DNA of 37,622 bases from Gammaproteobacteria bacterium. GTDB lineage: Bacteria > Pseudomonadota > Gammaproteobacteria > JACCYU01. Shown one piece after another: positions 25,418 through 35,002 of the stretch. The stretch's first letter is position 1, and every line of letters starts with the position of its first letter. Made by a program: the position numbers and the translations under genes. The notes beneath the pieces were generated by a model that was not told the origin of the DNA, ran no database searches, and saw only the letters and a program-made list of their open reading frames with translations. The DNA is taken from assembly GCA_013696315.1 (NCBI GenBank), contig JACCYU010000024.1, positions 1 to 37,622 of the forward strand, in the 5' to 3' direction.

Positions 25418-26581
25418 TCAAACGGCGCGCACCCGCAACACGCCTTCGGTGGCTGCGATACGCTCGACGATATCGTCGGACACGCACGTGTCGGTATCGA
25501 GCAAGGTATACGCCAGCGCGCCGTTGGATTCGTTCACCATGTGCACGATGTTAACCTGCTCGCGGCCCAGGAAGTGAGAAATCCTCGCCACCATGTCGGG
25601 CACGTTTTCGTTAACGACCGCGAGCCGCGTGCGACCCTTGCGCGGCAAGGCCACTTCCGGGAAATTGACGGAGTTTCTGATGGTGCCCTGCTCCAGGTAT
25701 TCCTTCAGCTGCAGCGCGGCCATCACCGCGCAGTTGTCCTCCGCCTCGCGCGTGGACGCGCCCAGATGCGGTAGCGCGATCACGCGCGGCTGTGCCTGCA
25801 GCCGGCGGGACGGGAAATCGCATACGTAAGTATAGACTTTGCCGGCGTTTATCGACTCGCAAACGGCGTCGTCGTCAACGATGCCGCTGCGCGCGAAATT
25901 GAGGATCACCACGCCATCGCGCATCGACGCCAGGCGCTTCGCGTCGATCATGCCCTCGGTCTCTTTCATCAGTGGCACATGAAAGGTCACGAAATCGACT
26001 CTGGAGAGCAGGTCGTCGACGCTGTGTGCGCGCTCCACATCGGCCGATAGCTGCCAGGCGCGCGTGACGGTGATGCGGGGATCGTAGCCCACGACGTGCA
26101 TGCCCAACCCTCGCGCGGAGTTCGCCACCTGCACGCCGATCGCGCCCAGCCCGAACACGCCCAGGGTGCGGCCGGGCAATTCGTAACCCGCGAATTGCTT
26201 CTTTTCAGCCTCCATCGCCTTGTTAAGCGCGGCGTCCTCGCCGCTCAAGCCCCGCGCGTAGTCCCACGCCTGGCAGATGTTGCGGCACGCGACGAGCATG
26301 CCGGCCAGCACCAGTTCCTTGACCGCGTTGGCGTTCGCACCGGGCGTGTTGAACACCGGAATGCCCTGCCGGCTCATCGCATCGACCGGAATGTTGTTCA
26401 CCCCCGCGCCCGCGCGCGCTACGGCTTTTAACGCTTGCGGGATGGTCATGCCGCGCATGTTATGCGAGCGCAGCAAAATCGCGTCGGGACGATCTATCTC
26501 CGCGCCGACTTTATAGCGCTCGCGAGGCAACTGTTCTATTCCTTTAGCGGAAATATTGTTCAATGTTAGAATCTTGTACAC
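25418..26581 (-). CDS. serA: D-3-phosphoglycerate dehydrogenase
   Basis: SerA oxidises 3-phosphoglycerate with NAD+, the first step of serine synthesis. The 387-residue product has substrate-binding motifs in the N-terminal half (LLRSHNMRGM and GAGVNNIPVDAMSRQGIPVFNTPGAN, cited in parts), the NAD-binding GVFGLGAIGVQVA and the catalytic Arg in NFARSGIVDDDAV. The catalytic His is in LPHLGASTREAED. A C-terminal ACT domain (VPDMVARISHFLGREQVNIV) suggests serine feedback. It is shorter than E. coli SerA (410). It lies between serC and pheA, 27 bases after serC, so both serine genes are in one unit. Confidence 0.95.
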   Translation of the reverse strand: MYKILTLNNISAKGIEQLPRERYKVGAEIDRPDAILLRSHNMRGMTIPQALKAVARAGAGVNNIPVDAMSRQGIPVFNTPGANANAVKELVLAGMLVACRNICQAWDYARGLSGEDAALNKAMEAEKKQFAGYELPGRTLGVFGLGAIGVQVANSARGLGMHVVGYDPRITVTRAWQLSADVERAHSVDDLLSRVDFVTFHVPLMKETEGMIDAKRLASMRDGVVILNFARSGIVDDDAVCESINAGKVYTYVCDFPSRRLQAQPRVIALPHLGASTREAEDNCAVMAALQLKEYLEQGTIRNSVNFPEVALPRKGRTRLAVVNENVPDMVARISHFLGREQVNIVHMVNESNGALAYTLLDTDTCVSDDIVERIAATEGVLRVRAV

Positions 26582-26608
26582 TTTCGACGTCCAGCCGTTA
26601 AAACACCG

Positions 26609-27691
26609 TCAGCCATGCGTGCGGGCGAACTCGGCCATGAATTCGATCAACGTGTTCACCCCCGCCGCCGACATGGCGTTGTAAATGCTGGCGCGCATGC
26701 CACCGACCGAGCGATGGCCCTTGAGCGCGTGCAGGCCGCTTTGGGCCGCCTGCGACAGGAACAGGTTGTCAAGCGACGCATCGGCCAGAGTGAATGGCAC
26801 GTTCATCCGCGACCGGCAGTCGCGCTCTACCGGATTGCGATAGAAACCGGAGGCGTCAATGGCGGCATAGAGTTGCTCCGCCTTAGCGTGGTTGCGCGCG
26901 GCCATCGCTTCCAGGCCACCCTGCTGGATCAGCCATTTGAACACCAATCCGGCCACATACCACGCAAACGCCGGTGGGGTGTTGTACATGGACTGCGCGT
27001 TCGCGTGGTTGCGATAGCTGAACATGCCCGGCGTGCCGACGGCGGGCTCACCGACAAAATCGTCGCGCACGATGACGACGGTCAGACCGGCCGGTCCTAT
27101 GTTCTTTTGCGCGCCGGCATAAATCACGGCATGTTTTTCCACGTCGAACGGGCGCGACAGAATGCTGGACGACAGGTCCGCGACCAGCGGCACGTCGCCG
27201 GTCTCCGGCACCCAGTGGAATTCCACGCCGCCGATGGTCTCGTTCGGCGTGTAGTGCACATACGCCGCTGTCGGATCCAGAGCCCACCAGCCGAAAGGCG
27301 GGATCTTCGTGAAATGATCATTTTCATCCGAGGCGGCAACGTTCACGTGGCAGAATCGCCCGGCTTCCGCGATGGCCTGCTTTGACCAGTAGCCGGTGTT
27401 GATGTAATCCGCGCCACGTTTGCCGCGCAGCAGATTCAGCGGCACCATTGCGAACTGGCTGCTCGCGCCACCCTGCAAAAACAGCACCCGGTAGCGATCC
27501 GGTATGGCGAGCAGCGCGCGCAGGTCGGCTTCAGCCTCGTACGCGATCGACATGAACTCGTCGCCGCGATGGCTCATCTCCATTACCGACATGCCACTGC
27601 CGCGCCAGTCCAGCAGTTCTTCGCTGGCTGTCCGCATGACCTCCGCCGGCAGCATGGCGGGGCCCGCGCCGAAATTGAATATTCTCGACAC
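26609..27691 (-). CDS. serC: phosphoserine aminotransferase
   Basis: SerC makes phosphoserine from phosphohydroxypyruvate with glutamate, and also serves the PdxB-type vitamin B6 route. The 360-residue product begins VSRIFNFGAGPAMLPAEVM at GTG 27691, with GGGAGA five bases upstream; a longer frame to 27742 is not supported. Conserved parts include FLQGGASSQFA, INTGYWS, DLSSSILSRP and the PLP lysine in YAGAQKNIGPAG, then KGHRSVGGMRASIYNAM near the end. It is 47 bases after gyrA on the same strand, the standard gyrA-serC junction. Confidence 0.96.
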   Translation of the reverse strand: MSRIFNFGAGPAMLPAEVMRTASEELLDWRGSGMSVMEMSHRGDEFMSIAYEAEADLRALLAIPDRYRVLFLQGGASSQFAMVPLNLLRGKRGADYINTGYWSKQAIAEAGRFCHVNVAASDENDHFTKIPPFGWWALDPTAAYVHYTPNETIGGVEFHWVPETGDVPLVADLSSSILSRPFDVEKHAVIYAGAQKNIGPAGLTVVIVRDDFVGEPAVGTPGMFSYRNHANAQSMYNTPPAFAWYVAGLVFKWLIQQGGLEAMAARNHAKAEQLYAAIDASGFYRNPVERDCRSRMNVPFTLADASLDNLFLSQAAQSGLHALKGHRSVGGMRASIYNAMSAAGVNTLIEFMAEFARTHG

Positions 27692-27738
27692 ATTGTCTCC
27701 CGTGAATAATCTGGATTCCCGTCTCACCGCGTGGCGCT

Positions 27739-30321
27739 TCACGCTTCGTCGACTGTCAGGGGTTCGCCGGCATCGTCCCCGTCACCATTCAGGCCTTCGA
27801 TGCGCTCGACCTCCACCAGACGCTCCCCCTCGCCCAGCCGGATCAGGGTCACACCCTGCGTGTTGCGACCCAAAAGCGACACTCCGGCGACGGTGGTTCG
27901 CACCAGATTGCCGCTGTCCGTGATGAGCATGATCTCGTCGTCGTCGCTGACCAGCTCGGCGCCGATCACGGCGCCGTTGCGCGAGGTGGCCTGGATGGCA
28001 ATGACCCCCTGGCCGCCGCGGCCATGCAGCGGGAAATCGGCGATCGGCGTGCGTTTGCCAAAGCCGTGTTCGGTCGCGACCAGCACCGCATTGCCGCTGG
28101 CGGCCGCATCTACGGTCATCAGGGAAATGACCCGTTGTTCCCCCCTCAGCCGGATGCCGCGTACGCCTGACGCGGTGCGGCCCATGGAACGCACCTCGGA
28201 TTCCTTGAAACGTACCGCCTTGCCGGCATTGCTGACCAGGATGATGTCCGCGAAACCATCGGTAATGCAAACGCTGATCAGCGCATCGTCTTCGCGCAGG
28301 TCGATGGCGATGATGCCGTTAGTGCGCGGCCTGGAGAACTCTACCAGCGGCGTTTTTTTGATCGTGCCGGCGCTGGTCGCCATCAGCACGAAACGGTCCG
28401 CGGTGAACTCGCGAACGGGTCTCACGGCGTTAATGCGTTCGCCTTCCTCGAGCGGCAGCAAGTTGACCATGGGCTTGCCGCGCGCGCCGCGGCCACCCTG
28501 CGGCAACTGGTAAACCTTGAGCCAGTAAACCTTGCCGCGGCTGGAAAAACACAGAATAGTGTCGTGCGTATTGGCGACGAATAATTTGTCGATAAAATCC
28601 TCGGCCTTGAACGAAGTGGCCGTCTTGCCACGGCCGCCACGCCGCTGCGCGCGGTATACGTCAACGGGCTGCGACTTGGCGTAACCGGAATGCGACAGGG
28701 TGACCACTACCTCTTCCGAGGGAATCAGATCTTCGAGGGTCAGATCCAGCTGATTCTCAAGAATCTCGCTGCGCCGCGCATCGCCGAACTGCTCGCGCGC
28801 GGCTACCAGTTCGTCGCGGATGACCTGCAAAAGACGCTCCGGCTCACGCAGTATCTGCAAATATTCGCCAATGCTGGCGAGCAGTTCGCCGTAATCCTTG
28901 ACGATCTTGTCCTGCTCCAGCGCGGTGAGCCGTTGCAGGCGCAAATCCAGAATCGCCTGCGCCTGTAAGTCGGATAACCGATAGCCGTCGTCGTTCATAC
29001 CGAACTGCGGCGCGAGTCCATCCGGCCGGGTATCCTCAGCGCCACCGCGCGCCAGTAGTTCCGTGACCACACCCGGCGCCCAGGCGCGCGCCATCATCGC
29101 GCTTTTGGCCTCGGCGGGATTCGCGCTGGCCTTGATCAGCTCGATTACCGCATCGATATTCGCCAGCGCGACTGCCTGCCCCTCCAGTACGTGCGCGCGT
29201 TCGCGGGCCTTGCGCAAGTCGTAAATCGTGCGCCGCGTGACCACTTCGCGGCGGTGGCGCAGAAACGACTGCAATATCTGCTTTAGATTTACCAGACGCG
29301 GCTGGCTATCCACCAGCGCCACCATGTTGATGCCGAAGACGTTCTGCAGCTGAGTGTGCTGGTACAGATTGTTGAGTATGACCTCCGCCACCTCGCCGCG
29401 GCGCAGCTCGATGACCATGCGCATGCCGTCCTTGTCGGACTCATCGCGCAGCTCGGTGATGCCCTCGACACGCTTGTCTTTGACCAGCTCCGCGATCTTC
29501 TCCAGCAGCCGCGCCTTGTTGACCTGATACGGCAACTCGGTGACGACGATGCGCTGCCTGCCATTGTCTTCTGTTTCGATGTGGCTGCGCGCGCGCACGT
29601 AAATGCGACCGCGGCCCGTCAGATAAGCCTCGACAATGCCGCGGGTGCCATTGATGATGCCGGCGGTAGGAAAGTCCGGTCCCGGCACATGCGCCATCAG
29701 CTCCGTGATTTCGGTTTGCGGGTTATCGATCAGCGCCACGCAGGCATTGATGACTTCCGTAATATTGTGCGGCGGGATGTTGGTCGCCATGCCCACGGCG
29801 ATACCGGACGAACCGTTGATCAGCAGGTTGGGCACACGGGCGGGCAAAACTTGCGGCTCGCGCTCGGTCTCGTCGTAATTGGGGACAAAATCGACCGTTT
29901 CCTTGTCCAGGTCGGCCAGGATCTCGGCGGCAATGCGCGCCATGCGTACCTCGGTGTAGCGCATGGCGGCAGGCGCGTCGCCGTCCACCGAGCCGAAGTT
30001 GCCCTGCCCGTCCACCAGCATGTAACGCATGGAAAACGGTTGCGCCATACGCACGATCGCATCGTAAACAGCGGACTCGCCGTGCGGATGATATTTACCG
30101 ATGACGTCGCCGACCACGCGGGCCGACTTCTTGTAGCCCTTGTTCCAGTCGACGCCCAGCACGCTCATGGCGTACAGCACGCGGCGATGCACGGGCTTGA
30201 GGCCATCCCGAACATCCGGTAGCGCGCGGCCCACGATTACGCTCATGGCGTAGTCGAGGTACGACTGACGCATTTCGTCTTCGAGATTGATCGACAGGAT
30301 TTCTTTGGCGAATTCGGCCAT
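27739..30321 (-). CDS. gyrA: DNA gyrase subunit A
   Basis: GyrA is the DNA-breakage subunit of gyrase (A2B2), introducing negative supercoils. The 860-residue product numbers exactly like E. coli at the N-terminus. The catalytic Tyr122 is in [10 protein letters not shown], and the quinolone-determining region reads [10 protein letters not shown] with Ser83 and Asp87, the usual sensitive residues (position 82 is Glu). The winged-helix and tower regions follow, then the DNA-wrapping beta-pinwheel with an intact GyrA box QRRGGRG and a short acidic tail (DGDDAGEP...DEA). A likely extended -10 promoter lies about 80 bases upstream. It heads the supraoperon. Confidence 0.98.
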   Translation of the reverse strand: MAEFAKEILSINLEDEMRQSYLDYAMSVIVGRALPDVRDGLKPVHRRVLYAMSVLGVDWNKGYKKSARVVGDVIGKYHPHGESAVYDAIVRMAQPFSMRYMLVDGQGNFGSVDGDAPAAMRYTEVRMARIAAEILADLDKETVDFVPNYDETEREPQVLPARVPNLLINGSSGIAVGMATNIPPHNITEVINACVALIDNPQTEITELMAHVPGPDFPTAGIINGTRGIVEAYLTGRGRIYVRARSHIETEDNGRQRIVVTELPYQVNKARLLEKIAELVKDKRVEGITELRDESDKDGMRMVIELRRGEVAEVILNNLYQHTQLQNVFGINMVALVDSQPRLVNLKQILQSFLRHRREVVTRRTIYDLRKARERAHVLEGQAVALANIDAVIELIKASANPAEAKSAMMARAWAPGVVTELLARGGAEDTRPDGLAPQFGMNDDGYRLSDLQAQAILDLRLQRLTALEQDKIVKDYGELLASIGEYLQILREPERLLQVIRDELVAAREQFGDARRSEILENQLDLTLEDLIPSEEVVVTLSHSGYAKSQPVDVYRAQRRGGRGKTATSFKAEDFIDKLFVANTHDTILCFSSRGKVYWLKVYQLPQGGRGARGKPMVNLLPLEEGERINAVRPVREFTADRFVLMATSAGTIKKTPLVEFSRPRTNGIIAIDLREDDALISVCITDGFADIILVSNAGKAVRFKESEVRSMGRTASGVRGIRLRGEQRVISLMTVDAAASGNAVLVATEHGFGKRTPIADFPLHGRGGQGVIAIQATSRNGAVIGAELVSDDDEIMLITDSGNLVRTTVAGVSLLGRNTQGVTLIRLGEGERLVEVERIEGLNGDGDDAGEPLTVDEA

Positions 30322-30610
30322 TACATATTGACTAAAGCGGGGTGCGCCTTCGAAAGACGCTTATTAATCGTGAGAGGGTTCATCAAAAACGGGTCGATTA
30401 TAGCATGTTCCCCCCATTTCACTCCCGGCGCTTGCGGTGCGGCGAACGATACCGCCGCTGTTGCCAACACCTCCGGCGCACACATGATCCGAATGCATTT
30501 TTATGCCGGGCGCTTTTGTCGGAATAGACATTGCATACCACGCAATGCACTTTATCCGCCGTGCACACCTTGTGTGGTTATCTTAAAGCAAAAACACTGG
30601 AGAAATTTTT
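30322..30610. other. divergent promoter region of gyrA and glsB-like gene
   Basis: 289 bases with no gene. It carries the gyrA extended -10 (30397-30405) and the GGAG ribosome-binding site of the glsB-like gene close to 30600. I did not recognise a convincing promoter for the latter. Confidence 0.5.
30397..30405 (-). promoter_or_regulatory. extended -10 promoter of gyrA
   Basis: On the minus strand this reads TGCTATAAT: a perfect -10 hexamer with the TGn extension, about 75 bases before the gyrA ATG. The -35 (about 17 bases further) is poor, as usual for extended -10 promoters. Transcription would give a leader of about 70 nt. Confidence 0.6.
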
Positions 30611-30859
30611 ATGGGTATACTGATCTGGATCATTTTCGGCCTCATCGCCGGGGTTATCGCCAAGCTCATCATGCCGGGCAAAGACCCGGGCGGGTTTATC
30701 ATCACCATCCTGCTCGGCGTCGCCGGCGCCCTGGTCGGCGGTTTCATCGGTTCGGCGCTTGGCTTTGGCCCGGTGGATGGCTTTAATTTCGGCAGTTTCG
30801 TAATCGCCGTGCTGGGTGCGATCCTGCTGCTGTGGATATATCGCGTCATCAAGAAGTAA
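30611..30859 (+). CDS. GlsB/YeaQ/YmgE family stress-response membrane protein
   Basis: The 82-residue inner-membrane protein has three hydrophobic segments with Gly-rich helices: GILIWIIFGLIAGVIAKLIM, then GGFIITILLGVAGALVGGFI and a third ending LLLWIYRVIKK. The PGKDPGG loop after the first helix is the family hallmark ('transglycosylase-associated' proteins). Relatives are induced by stress and the stationary phase; the molecular role is not established. ATG 30611 follows GGAG at about nine bases. A small LEA-like lipoprotein gene lies 197 bases downstream on the same strand, which fits an envelope-stress pair. Confidence 0.88.
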   Translation: MGILIWIIFGLIAGVIAKLIMPGKDPGGFIITILLGVAGALVGGFIGSALGFGPVDGFNFGSFVIAVLGAILLLWIYRVIKK

Positions 30860-31056
30860 GAAAAGCGGAACGAAATGCTGCCGCACGCAATCATTGATCT
30901 AGTGGTGAGCGCCGCGGTCAGGCGCGGAAATGACGCACGCGACACGCACGCTAGATCCACCGCGTCGATGCCGGGTGGGTATCGCGGACTTGCACTTTGG
31001 TCACGAACCCCGCAACCTGCGGCGACACGCTACATTTCAATCAAGGAGTTACGCCT

Positions 31057-31401
31057 ATGAATCAGATCAACGATCCGAAGCAATCCCTGAACGCCTCAAC
31101 GGGCTTGACACTACGCCTCGTGGCGGCTGGCAGCGCTCTGCTGATCGCGCTGGCGGTGAGCGCCTGCGGACAGCAGGACGCCCCGGAAGGCCCGAGCGGC
31201 ATGGCGGAAAAGGGCATGGAGAAAGCCAAACAAACAGGCAAAGAGGCCATGCAAGGCGCCAAAAAGGCGGGGAAGGACGCCATGCAGGGCGCCAAAAAAG
31301 CAACAGATAAGGCGCCTGTGGGCGGCAAATCCGCTGGCAAACAAGGTGCCGCCGGTCAGTCGAGCGAATCGATGGAAAATCCGAACAGACCCACCGATTG
31401 A
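31057..31401 (+). CDS. small lipoprotein with LEA-like 11-residue repeats
   Basis: The 114-residue product starts at ATG 31057, with AAGGAG eight bases upstream. Residues 18-37 form a signal peptide with a lipobox-like LAVSAC, so it is probably a lipoprotein. The mature part is Lys/Ala/Gly-rich and contains 11-residue units EKAKQTGKEAM, QGAKKAGKDAM and QGAKKATDKAP. These match the amphipathic-helix repeat of LEA group 3 (desiccation) proteins. At DNA level the units recur with a 33-bp period (for example 31246 and 31279). The C-terminus is polar and disordered. An intrinsic terminator follows at 31428-31453. A stress-protective role is inferred from composition and the neighbouring GlsB gene. 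Confidence 0.75.
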   Translation: MNQINDPKQSLNASTGLTLRLVAAGSALLIALAVSACGQQDAPEGPSGMAEKGMEKAKQTGKEAMQGAKKAGKDAMQGAKKATDKAPVGGKSAGKQGAAGQSSESMENPNRPTD

Positions 31402-31421
31402 GCGAATTGTTCGAAAGTGCT

Positions 31422-32528
31422 TCAGAGCGGCGCCGTAATGGCGCCGTTTTTTTGTCGTAAACGCAGCAGTGCAGCCAGTTTGGCGCGGTCGGGCCGGTGC
31501 AGCACGCCGCGTTCGGTGACCAGCGCATCGATGAGTTCCGCCGGGGTGATATCGAATACGGGATTCCACACCGCCACGCCATGCTCGCTCAACGCGCGTG
31601 ACGACAGCATCTCGCCCGCGTCGCGATATTCGATATCAATATCGTCGCCACTCGCGGTGGCGAGATCGATGGTGCTGGTTGGCGCCACCACCATAAATTT
31701 CACGCCGTGATGACGGGCGTTTATCGCGAGATTATAGGTGCCGATCTTGTTGGCGACGTCGCCGTTGGCGGCGACCCGGTCGGCGCCAACGATGACCCAG
31801 CCGACATCACCCTGGCGCAACAGGCTGGCCGCCGCGGCATCGCACAGCAGGGTGACCGGGATGCCATCCTGCACCAGTTCCCAGGCGGTCAGCCGCGCGC
31901 CTTGCAGCCAGGGGCGCGTCTCGTCCGCGTACACTTTGGCAATACGCCCGGCGTGGAATCCGTTGCGGATCACGCCCAGCGCGGTACCGTAACCGCCCGT
32001 GGCAAGCGAGCCTGTATTGCAGTGGGTCAGGACCGAGTTACCGTCCAGCAATGCGGCGCCCAGTTCACCCATGCGGTAATTCGCGGCGATGTCCTCCTCG
32101 TGAATGCGCCGCGCCTCGGCGAGCAATTCGTGCCCAAGGTCAGACATCGCAGGGTCGGGCATCGTCGAATCGGCCCTCGCCGCATCGCGGTTCAGCCTGT
32201 CGATCACCGCGCGCATGCGCGCGATCGCCCAGTGCAAATTAACCGCGGTGGGACGTGCCGCGGCCAGCCGCTCCATGTCGGGCTCGATGGCGCGCCGCCA
32301 GTCCGACGCGGCGCACGTCCGCGCCGCCAGCACCACCCCGTAAGCAGCCGCGATGCCGATGGCGGGCGCGCCACGCACCACCATGTCGGTGATGGCTTGG
32401 GCTACCTCATCGCAGCGAGCGAGATCGAGATAGTCAATCGTGTCCGGCAAACGCCGCTGATCCAGCAGACGCACACGGTTTTGGTGCCATAGAACCGCCC
32501 TGATACGGTCGTGCACACGCGCCGTCAT
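31422..32528 (-). CDS. mtnA: S-methyl-5-thioribose-1-phosphate isomerase
   Basis: MtnA isomerises methylthioribose-1-phosphate to methylthioribulose-1-phosphate in the methionine salvage pathway. The 368-residue product has [15 protein letters not shown] (about 50-64), the catalytic Cys170 in [15 protein letters not shown], the [13 protein letters not shown] block and the catalytic Asp250 in [21 protein letters not shown] (cited in parts). ATG 32528 follows GAGG at about six bases; a TTG at 32564 is less likely. It converges on the LEA-like lipoprotein gene and ends over its terminator. In Pseudomonas mtnA lies between mtaD and gyrA; here the glsB and lipoprotein genes separate it from gyrA. 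Confidence 0.95.
   Translation of the reverse strand: MTARVHDRIRAVLWHQNRVRLLDQRRLPDTIDYLDLARCDEVAQAITDMVVRGAPAIGIAAAYGVVLAARTCAASDWRRAIEPDMERLAAARPTAVNLHWAIARMRAVIDRLNRDAARADSTMPDPAMSDLGHELLAEARRIHEEDIAANYRMGELGAALLDGNSVLTHCNTGSLATGGYGTALGVIRNGFHAGRIAKVYADETRPWLQGARLTAWELVQDGIPVTLLCDAAAASLLRQGDVGWVIVGADRVAANGDVANKIGTYNLAINARHHGVKFMVVAPTSTIDLATASGDDIDIEYRDAGEMLSSRALSEHGVAVWNPVFDITPAELIDALVTERGVLHRPDRAKLAALLRLRQKNGAITAPL
31428..31453 (+). terminator. intrinsic terminator of the lipoprotein gene, inside mtnA
   Basis: CGGCGCC (31428-31434), a 5-nt loop, GGCGCCG (31440-31446), then seven T (31447-31453). It is a textbook rightward terminator. It lies within the last codons of the convergent mtnA, so the same bases encode the MtnA C-terminus. 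On the minus strand there is no T-run after the stem, so it works in one direction. Confidence 0.9.
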
Positions 32529-32592
32529 CGTCGCCTCAGCTTCACGGCGTTGCGGAATCGTCAAAAAGTTCGGTCAACCTGCCACAGTTGCC

Positions 32593-32621
32593 TTGACGTA
32601 GCGTTAAGTTCAAACCATTAT
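32593..32621 (+). promoter_or_regulatory. sigma70 promoter of the OmpA-family gene
   Basis: TTGACG (32593-32598), a 17-base spacer and CATTAT (32616-32621). This is a good -35 and a moderate -10, about 110 bases before the OmpA-family ATG and facing it. Confidence 0.6.
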
Positions 32622-32732
32622 CCTTAAAGTGTGATAGGAACATACCTTTCCATGCTGACTGTTTACTAAAACGAAAACGCGTTCACGCAGGTTGTATACT
32701 TTTTGTTCCCAATGACAATCAGGGAGACCTTG

Positions 32733-33353
32733 ATGAGAATCAAATACCAAGCGATTGCCGCGATCGCCTGCGGCTTGTTGTGCACCCCGGCAGTCTACGC
32801 CCAGGGCGACGAAGGCGCCTACTGGAGCAATCCCGACGGAGAAGCCTACAAGAATGCCGAGGGCGAGTGCTGGAAAAAACCCGACTGGACCGAGGCCGAC
32901 GCGACCAGGGAGTGCGACCCCGATCTGGTGCCCAAACCAAAGCCCAAGCCTGTCGCCAAACCGGCGCCCGCACCGCAGCCGACCGCCGATATCGAGGAAG
33001 TCAGCATAAGCGCGGACGCCAACTTCGCTTTCGATAGCGCCGTACTCAAACCCGAGGGTGCCGAGGTGATTCGCCAGATGGCGGGCCGGGTAAGGGATGT
33101 GAAAGACCTGAGCATCGACATCGCCGGACATACGGATAGTGTCGGTACCGACGCCTACAATCAGGGGTTGTCCGAGGAACGCGCGGCGAGTGCCAAGGCG
33201 GCGTTAGTCGACGAGGGCATCGACCCCGCCATCATTACAACCCGCGGTTATGGCGAGACCGCGCCGCTGACCACCAACGCCACCAGCGAAGGACGCGCCA
33301 CAAACCGGCGGGTGGATGTCTCCGTGACCGGCGCCAAAAAGGTCATGCGGTAA
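32733..33353 (+). CDS. OmpA-family peptidoglycan-associated protein
   Basis: The 206-residue product starts at ATG 32733 after AGGGAG. A signal peptide ends near VYAQ (about residue 24). A short acidic region with WSNPDGEAYKNAEGECWKK and two cysteines follows, then a Pro/Lys-rich linker (KPKPKPVAKPAPAPQP, about 69-84). The OmpA_C domain covers about 90-200 (FAFDSAVLKPEG, GHTDSVGTDAYNQGLSEERA, GYGETAPLTTNATSEGRATN, RRVDV). It has the Asp and Arg that bind diaminopimelate in peptidoglycan. There is no beta-barrel, so it is periplasmic and wall-bound rather than a full OmpA porin. Confidence 0.9.
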   Translation: MRIKYQAIAAIACGLLCTPAVYAQGDEGAYWSNPDGEAYKNAEGECWKKPDWTEADATRECDPDLVPKPKPKPVAKPAPAPQPTADIEEVSISADANFAFDSAVLKPEGAEVIRQMAGRVRDVKDLSIDIAGHTDSVGTDAYNQGLSEERAASAKAALVDEGIDPAIITTRGYGETAPLTTNATSEGRATNRRVDVSVTGAKKVMR

Positions 33354-33360
33354 ATTCCGC

Positions 33361-33395
33361 CACGCCCACGATCCTGCTTCGGGGTCGTGGGCGTG
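33361..33395 (+). terminator. strong hairpin after the OmpA-family gene
   Basis: CACGCCCACGATCC pairs with GGGTCGTGGGCGTG (one G-T wobble) around a 7-base loop, starting seven bases after the stop codon. The T-tract is poor, so termination may need other help or the hairpin may protect the mRNA end. Confidence 0.7.
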
Positions 33396-33617
33396 CTGTT
33401 GCCCGCGCAGCTCTACGCCCGCGCTATCTGACGCCTATACAGTGACCGCGCGCGATTTTACACTACAGCACACACCATTTCGTGCTGACGATTGGCAACG
33501 GCCACTCTCTACAGGTCGATCCTCCACAAGTTTAAGGGCACTGCACCCTGCCAACGTTTACGCGCATTACCAGCCGGTGCTTAACCCGGAAAACAGTTGT
33601 TTGACGATCCAGCGCGC

Positions 33618-34937
33618 ATGCAAACGATCGATAGTCTAATCAATGCGCGCTGGGTAGTGCCGGTAGAGCAGGACACGGTACTGGAACATCACGCCGTGGC
33701 GGTCGATCAGGGACGTATTGTCGATATTCTGCCGACCTCTGATGCCGAGCACCGCTATCAGGCGCGATACACGCATCGCTTTGATGGCCACGCGCTCATT
33801 CCCGGGCTGATCAACACCCATACGCACGCCGCCATGAGTCTGTTTCGCGGCCTTGCCGATGACCTGCCGTTGATGATCTGGCTCAAGGAACACATCTGGC
33901 CGGCCGAGAGCCGCTGGGTGAACGAAGCCTTTGTGTACGACGGCACGACGCTCGCGGCCGCTGAGATGTTGCGAGGCGGTGTCACCTGCTTCAACGATAT
34001 GTATTTCTTCCCCGAGGTCGCCGCGCGCGCCGCGGTCACCGTCGGCATGCGCGCCTGCGTGGGCCTCATCGTCATCGATTTCCCCACGGTCTACGCAGTC
34101 AACGCGGACGAGTACATCAGCCGCGCGCTGGCGGTGCACGACGAATACAAGGGCGATGCGCTGATAACCACCGCGTTCGCCCCCCACGCGCCTTACACGG
34201 TGTCGGACAACGCGCTCAGGCGCGTGCGCACCTTCGCGGACGAGCTGGATATCCCTGTGCACATGCACGTGCACGAAACCGCCGACGAGATCGGCCAGAG
34301 CATCGCCAGCCACGGCGGGCGGCCGCTGCAACGCCTGGCCGGACTGGGGCTTGTGTCGCCCTCGCTGCTGGCGGTGCACATGACGCAACTGACCGACGCC
34401 GATATCGAACAGGTTGCCGGCGGCGGTGCGCACGTGCTGCACTGCCCGGAATCGAATATGAAACTCGCCAGCGGCTTCTGCCCCGTGCACCAGCTGTTAA
34501 AGGCGGGCGTAAACATCGCGCTGGGCACGGATGGCGCGGCCAGCAACAACGATCTGGACATGTTCGCGGAAATGCGCACGGCAGCCCTGCTCGCCAAGGC
34601 GGTCGCGGGTGACGCCACGGCGCTGCCTGCCGCTAGCGCGCTCCGCATGGCGACCCTGAACGGTGCCATTGCGCTGGGACTCGGCGACCAGACCGGGTCG
34701 CTGATCACCGGCAAGTGTGCGGATATCGTAGCCGTAGAGCTGGACGGAATCGAGGCCACGCCGCTGTACGACCCGGTCTCGCAACTGGTCTACGCGACCG
34801 GCCGCGATCAGGTTACGGACGTGTGGGTGGCCGGTCAGCAGGTATTGGAAGGACGCCGCTTGAGCAACCTCGACGAAGCGGAAGTCCGCGCCAAAGCGCG
34901 TGCGTGGAGCACGCGCATACGGGAGCTTCAAGGCTGA
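33618..34937 (+). CDS. mtaD: 5-methylthioadenosine/S-adenosylhomocysteine deaminase
   Basis: MtaD is a metal-dependent amidohydrolase that deaminates methylthioadenosine (to methylthioinosine) or S-adenosylhomocysteine. The 439-residue product has the HxH metal pair His68/His70 in LINTHTHAAM, His217 in VHMHVHET with the following Glu220, His254 in AVHMTQ and Asp305 in LGTDGAASNN. ATG 33618 fits the family start (IDSLINARWVVPVE); TTG 33597 would add seven residues, and neither has a strong ribosome-binding site. mtaD next to mtnA is the Pseudomonas-type MTA salvage arrangement, which needs an MTI phosphorylase that is not in the window. ubiG follows 65 bases later. Confidence 0.92.
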   Translation: MQTIDSLINARWVVPVEQDTVLEHHAVAVDQGRIVDILPTSDAEHRYQARYTHRFDGHALIPGLINTHTHAAMSLFRGLADDLPLMIWLKEHIWPAESRWVNEAFVYDGTTLAAAEMLRGGVTCFNDMYFFPEVAARAAVTVGMRACVGLIVIDFPTVYAVNADEYISRALAVHDEYKGDALITTAFAPHAPYTVSDNALRRVRTFADELDIPVHMHVHETADEIGQSIASHGGRPLQRLAGLGLVSPSLLAVHMTQLTDADIEQVAGGGAHVLHCPESNMKLASGFCPVHQLLKAGVNIALGTDGAASNNDLDMFAEMRTAALLAKAVAGDATALPAASALRMATLNGAIALGLGDQTGSLITGKCADIVAVELDGIEATPLYDPVSQLVYATGRDQVTDVWVAGQQVLEGRRLSNLDEAEVRAKARAWSTRIRELQG

Positions 34938-35002
34938 TATGCGGCGTCGAACCTGTTCACACTACCAGCCTGCCTTTGCCGCCCCCAACAGAGGATAAAC
35001 GC

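Noticed and set aside
29356-30222. 288-codon plus-strand frame opposite gyrA
   Set aside because: It is His/Asp/Val-rich and lies fully inside gyrA, as expected of a shadow.
31246-31298. CRISPR-like or mobile repeat
   Set aside because: The 33-bp periodicity is in frame and explained by the 11-residue protein repeat.
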